Assembly (NCBI GenBank): GCA_945877525.1
Contig: CAMDVP010000117.1
Coordinates: 1-9,032, forward strand
Source: an uncultured Clostridia bacterium
GTDB lineage: Bacteria; Bacillota; Clostridia; Christensenellales; Aristaeellaceae
Reading direction: 5' to 3'
DNA: 9,032 nt
The notes beneath the pieces are model-generated. The model was given only the letters and a program-made list of their open reading frames with translations. It had not been told where the DNA came from and searched no databases. A program made the position numbers and the translations under genes. Within the stretch, counting starts at the first letter, position 1. Each line of letters starts with the position of its first letter. Of this stretch, positions 6,898 through 9,032 are shown one piece after another.

Positions 6898-6931
6898 ACA
6901 ACCCCGGTGGACAATCCGTCCCCGGGGTTGT
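6898..6931. repeat. Long palindrome overlapping the aroE promoter
   Basis: Arms ACAACCCCGG (6898-6907) and CCGGGGTTGT (6922-6931) are perfect complements. The interior continues with GGAC (6909-6912) and GTCC (6918-6921), giving 14 bp of stem with one bulged T and a 5-nt loop. It spans the -35 box and spacer and reaches the first base of the -10. It could be an operator, or a hairpin ending upstream transcripts, though no T tract follows on either strand. Confidence 0.6.
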
Positions 6932-6936
6932 ATAAT
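6908..6936 (+). promoter_or_regulatory. Promoter of the aroE-kinase/aroQ operon
   Basis: TGGACA (6908-6913), a 17-nt spacer and a perfect TATAAT (6931-6936). Transcription should begin near 6943, giving a leader of about 27 nt with AAGGAGG at 6952-6958. Its -35 box lies inside the palindrome at 6898-6931. Confidence 0.7.
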
Positions 6937-6969
6937 AGAGATGCTTATTTCAAGGAGGACGTTTTGTTG

Positions 6970-7752
6970 ATGAAGCACTACGCGCTGATTGGCGAAAAGC
7001 TGGGGCATAGCCTGTCCGTGCCCATTCACGAGGCCATTTTCCGCCGCCTGGGCATCGCCGCCAACTACCGGCTGATTGAAATTCCCCGTGACCGCCTAGC
7101 CTACGAGGTGGCGGATCTGCTGGCCACGCTGGACGGCTTCAACGTCACCATCCCCTACAAGCGGGATGTGATTCCCCTCCTCGACGAAACCGACCCTGCC
7201 GCCCAGGCCATCGGCGCGGTGAACACCGTGGTCACCGGCTCCGTTTCTGTGGGCTACAACACCGACGTGGCGGGCTTCATGGCCATGCTCCGCCGCTACG
7301 GCATCGACCCGGCGGACAGGCCCTGCTATGTGCTGGGCAGCGGCGGCACCTCCCACACGGCGGTGGCTTCCCTTCACCGCATGGGCGCAAAAAGCGTGAC
7401 CGTGGTGTCCCGCCATCCGGGGGAGGAGGAAATCAGCTACGACCGGCTGGAGAAGGAATTTTCCGGCGTGCTGGTAAACACCACCCCCGCGGGTATGCTC
7501 TATCAGCAGGACACCTGTCCCATCCGCCAGGAGGCGCTGCCCGCGCTGCTCGCACGGGCCACGGGCGTGGCGGATGTGATTTACAATCCCGCGGAAACGC
7601 CCCTGGTGGCCGCCGCCCGCGCGGCAGGGGTACCCGCCTGCAACGGGCTGTACATGTTGGTTGCCCAGGCCGTGGAGGCAGAGGCCCTGTGGCAGGGCCG
7701 CCCCATGCCGGAGGATTTGACCGACCGGCTGATGGAGGAAATTCACCTGTGA
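6970..7752 (+). CDS. aroE: Shikimate dehydrogenase (NADP-dependent)
   Basis: Reduces 3-dehydroshikimate to shikimate, step four of the shikimate pathway to chorismate and aromatic amino acids, in the cytoplasm. The 260-residue protein is slightly short for AroE (about 270-280). The substrate site shows GHSLS (12-16), NVTIPYK with catalytic K64, GAVNTV (82-87) and YNTD with D99. The Rossmann turn is GSGGTS (123-128), followed by the beta2 end SRHP (147-150). NTTPAGM (170-176), YNP (205-207) and NGLYMLVAQA (225-234) complete the family pattern. AAGGAGG lies 11 bases before ATG 6970; in-frame TTG codons at 6967 and 6964 are closer to it and could also serve, changing only one or two residues. 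The stop overlaps the next start as GTGA. A quinate/shikimate dehydrogenase role cannot be excluded. Confidence 0.93.
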   Translation: MKHYALIGEKLGHSLSVPIHEAIFRRLGIAANYRLIEIPRDRLAYEVADLLATLDGFNVTIPYKRDVIPLLDETDPAAQAIGAVNTVVTGSVSVGYNTDVAGFMAMLRRYGIDPADRPCYVLGSGGTSHTAVASLHRMGAKSVTVVSRHPGEEEISYDRLEKEFSGVLVNTTPAGMLYQQDTCPIRQEALPALLARATGVADVIYNPAETPLVAAARAAGVPACNGLYMLVAQAVEAEALWQGRPMPEDLTDRLMEEIHL

Positions 7753-8741
7753 AGCCCCGCGGCATCCTGCTTATCGGGCTGAATGGCTGCGGAAAAAGCA
7801 CCCTCACCCGCCTGCTGGCCCAGCGGCTTTCCCTGCGCCCGATGGATGTGGAGGATTACTTTTTTCCCAAGGAGCAGGCCCTTCCCTTCTCCGTCAGCCT
7901 CCGCCATGATGAGGTGCAGGCCCTGCTTGTGCGGGATATCCGGGAAAGCGGCGCGTTTGTGCTGTGCAGCGTCCGAGCCGACTGGTGCGATGAGATCACC
8001 CGCGCCTGCGCCCTGGCTGTGTGGCTGAGGGCGCCCGCCGCACTGCGGCAGGCACGCATCCGGCAGCGGGACGTGCTTCGCTTTGGCAACAGGGTGGCCC
8101 CGGGAGGCGACCTGCACGAATCCCAGGAACGCTTCTACGCCATGGCCGCCGCCCGAAGCGAGGAATTTGTCCGGCAAAGCGCCCTGCAGCTGCCCTGCCC
8201 CCTCCTGGAGCTGAACACCGTCCGCCCACCAGACAGCCTTGTCCGGGAAATCGAAAGCCGTTACCTTGCCCTGACGCATACCACCTCATCAAAGGAGCAA
8301 CGCACCATGAAGCAGTTTCTGATTCTCAACGGCCCCAACATCAACCTCACCGGCCTCCGGGAGAAAAGCGTCTACGGCGCGAAAACCTTCGACGACCTGA
8401 TGGCTGAAATCCGCCAGGAGGCCGAGCGTCTTGGCTGCAGCGTGCGCTTTGTGCAGAGCAACCACGAGGGCGCGCTGATCGACGCGCTGCAGCAGGCCCA
8501 TTTCGACGGGTTGGACGGCGTGGTGTTCAACCCCGGCGGCTACACTCACACCTCCGTGGCCCTGCACGACGCCATCGCCTCAGTACCCCTGCCGGTCATC
8601 GAGGTGCACATGAGCAACGTACACGCCCGGGAGGAATTCCGCCATGTATCCATGACGGCCTCGGCCTGTCGTGGACAGATTGTCGGCTTTGGCTTTTACG
8701 GCTACCGGATGGCCCTGCGGGCGCTGATGGAAGCCGATTGA
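7749..8741 (+). CDS. P-loop kinase-like domain in frame with type II dehydroquinase
   Basis: A 330-residue open frame starting at GTG 7749, which overlaps the aroE stop by four bases; GGAGG lies ten bases upstream, suggesting translational coupling. Residues 1-186 form a P-loop NTPase/kinase domain: Walker A GLNGCGKST (10-18), an acidic MDVED (32-36), and an arginine-rich lid with R103, R107, R111 and R115 leading into GGD (119-121). It resembles shikimate kinase at the N-terminus but lacks the GGG motif (CSVRAD is found instead), so the phosphate acceptor is unknown. Residues 187-330 are a complete AroQ. No stop separates them, yet the junction carries its own ribosome binding site and ATG, so AroQ can also be made alone. 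A TGA in the +1 frame at 8272-8274 lies where the kinase would naturally end. A real fusion and an indel or sequencing error are both possible. Confidence 0.7.
   Translation: MKPRGILLIGLNGCGKSTLTRLLAQRLSLRPMDVEDYFFPKEQALPFSVSLRHDEVQALLVRDIRESGAFVLCSVRADWCDEITRACALAVWLRAPAALRQARIRQRDVLRFGNRVAPGGDLHESQERFYAMAAARSEEFVRQSALQLPCPLLELNTVRPPDSLVREIESRYLALTHTTSSKEQRTMKQFLILNGPNINLTGLREKSVYGAKTFDDLMAEIRQEAERLGCSVRFVQSNHEGALIDALQQAHFDGLDGVVFNPGGYTHTSVALHDAIASVPLPVIEVHMSNVHAREEFRHVSMTASACRGQIVGFGFYGYRMALRALMEAD
8307..8741 (+). CDS. aroQ: 3-dehydroquinate dehydratase, type II
   Basis: Dehydrates 3-dehydroquinate to 3-dehydroshikimate, step three of the shikimate pathway, supplying the AroE substrate. 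The 144 residues from ATG 8307 equal the normal length of a stand-alone type II enzyme, which forms dodecamers. Motifs are LNGPNINL (7-14), REKSVYG with R18 and catalytic Y23, QSNHEGALID (50-59), NPGGYTHTS with N75 and H81, EVHMSN with H101, and REEFRH with R112. All expected active-site residues are present. AAAGGAG lies nine bases upstream of the ATG, supporting independent initiation. The same frame continues upstream into the kinase-like domain, so a longer fused form may also be made. The stop is followed 27 nt later by the deacetylase start. Confidence 0.93.
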   Translation: MKQFLILNGPNINLTGLREKSVYGAKTFDDLMAEIRQEAERLGCSVRFVQSNHEGALIDALQQAHFDGLDGVVFNPGGYTHTSVALHDAIASVPLPVIEVHMSNVHAREEFRHVSMTASACRGQIVGFGFYGYRMALRALMEAD

Positions 8742-8768
8742 TTGGATCAACTGAAGGAGGATGCCTGT

Positions 8769-9000
8769 ATGATGATGCTTTTTCCGGACGGCCTGCGCAA
8801 GGCCCTGACCCTTAGCTATGACGACGGCGTGGAGCAGGACGCGGAGCTGATTTCCATCCTGAACCTGAACGGACTGAAGTGCACCTTCAACCTGAATTCC
8901 GGCCTGTTTGCCCCGGAGGATGTGGTTTACCCCGAGGGACAGATTCACCGGCGGATGCCCCTTTCCCAGGCCAGAATGCTCTACGGCGACAGCGAGCATG
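8769..9000 (+). CDS. Polysaccharide deacetylase-like protein, N-terminal fragment
   Basis: Start of a probable NodB/CE4-type carbohydrate deacetylase. ATG 8769 has AAGGAGG eight bases upstream; two further in-frame ATGs follow at once. The 77 complete genomic codons show LTLSYDDGVEQD (13-24), whose paired aspartates match the first NodB motif (general base and metal ligand), and TFNLNSGL. The zinc-binding HxxxH motif and the rest of the domain lie beyond the contig end. No signal peptide is seen. The apparent downstream residues, ending in a SCRERV-type tail, are translated from adapter sequence and are not part of the protein. The 27-nt gap after aroQ suggests cotranscription with the aro genes, though a functional link is not obvious. 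Confidence 0.8.
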
Positions 9001-9032
9001 AGATCGGAAGAGCGTCGTGTAGGGAAAGAGTG
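9001..9032. other. Illumina adapter contamination, not genomic
   Basis: These 32 bases begin AGATCGGAAGAGC and continue exactly as the reverse complement of the standard Illumina TruSeq universal adapter. The genomic contig therefore ends at about base 9000, with an ambiguity of a base or two because genomic bases could coincide with the adapter start. Any protein read across this point has an artificial tail. Confidence 0.97.

Noticed and set aside
6874..6969. Upstream ATG extending AroE by 32 residues
   Set aside because: It precedes the best promoter and the AAGGAGG at 6952-6958, and the extra residues do not match the AroE N-terminus, which begins at MKHYALIG.
1..9032. Mobile elements, CRISPR, phage or defence genes
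   Set aside because: No transposase, integrase, spaced direct repeats or defence-type domain was seen; the gene content is metabolic and regulatory.

Overview
This window looks like a contig end from a GC-rich, Gram-positive anaerobe of the Clostridia type, probably assembled from metagenomic reads. The basis is strong AGGAGG ribosome binding sites, GC-rich coding DNA with one AT-rich regulatory gap, a YteP/YtcP/YtcQ-style sugar transporter, and a type II dehydroquinase. The lineage is inference. The final 32 bases (9001-9032) are Illumina adapter and are not genomic.

Left half, minus strand (1-5373): a carbohydrate-uptake operon, read right to left. It holds two ABC permeases (5373-4450 and 4435-3536), an extracellular solute-binding protein (3476-1899) and a GH31 alpha-glycosidase (1770 to beyond the left edge). 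No ATPase gene is present, which fits the transporter class that borrows a shared MsmX/MsmK-type ATPase. The permeases are packed 14 nt apart. Intercistronic hairpins precede and follow the binding-protein gene and could shape its transcript level.

Centre (5374-5706): an AT-rich divergent regulatory region. It has an almost perfect sigma-A promoter for the uptake operon (TTGACA-N17-TATAGT), a second promoter for a divergent LacI-family regulator (TTGCCA-N17-TATAGT), and two copies of a near-palindrome, GTTTAGCGCTTRAC, 197 bp apart. One copy lies just downstream of the operon -10 box and the other just upstream of the regulator's promoter. The simplest reading is a local LacI-type repressor controlling sugar uptake, cleavage and possibly its own gene.

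Right half, plus strand (5707-9000): the lacI-type regulator, then a 222-bp gap with a potential three-way-junction RNA or DNA element (6776-6849) and a long palindrome over the next promoter (6898-6931). After this come shikimate dehydrogenase (aroE), a P-loop kinase-like domain that overlaps the aroE stop by 4 bp and runs in frame, without a stop codon, into a type II 3-dehydroquinate dehydratase (aroQ), and the start of a polysaccharide deacetylase-like gene cut by the contig end. AroQ and AroE catalyse consecutive steps of the shikimate pathway. The kinase lies where a shikimate kinase might be expected but lacks that family's hallmark residues.

I see no CRISPR array, transposon, phage gene, tRNA or rRNA, and no clearly new multi-gene system. 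The points most worth checking are the kinase-AroQ readthrough, the structured element at 6776-6849, the palindrome on the aroE promoter, the paired operators and the adapter tail.
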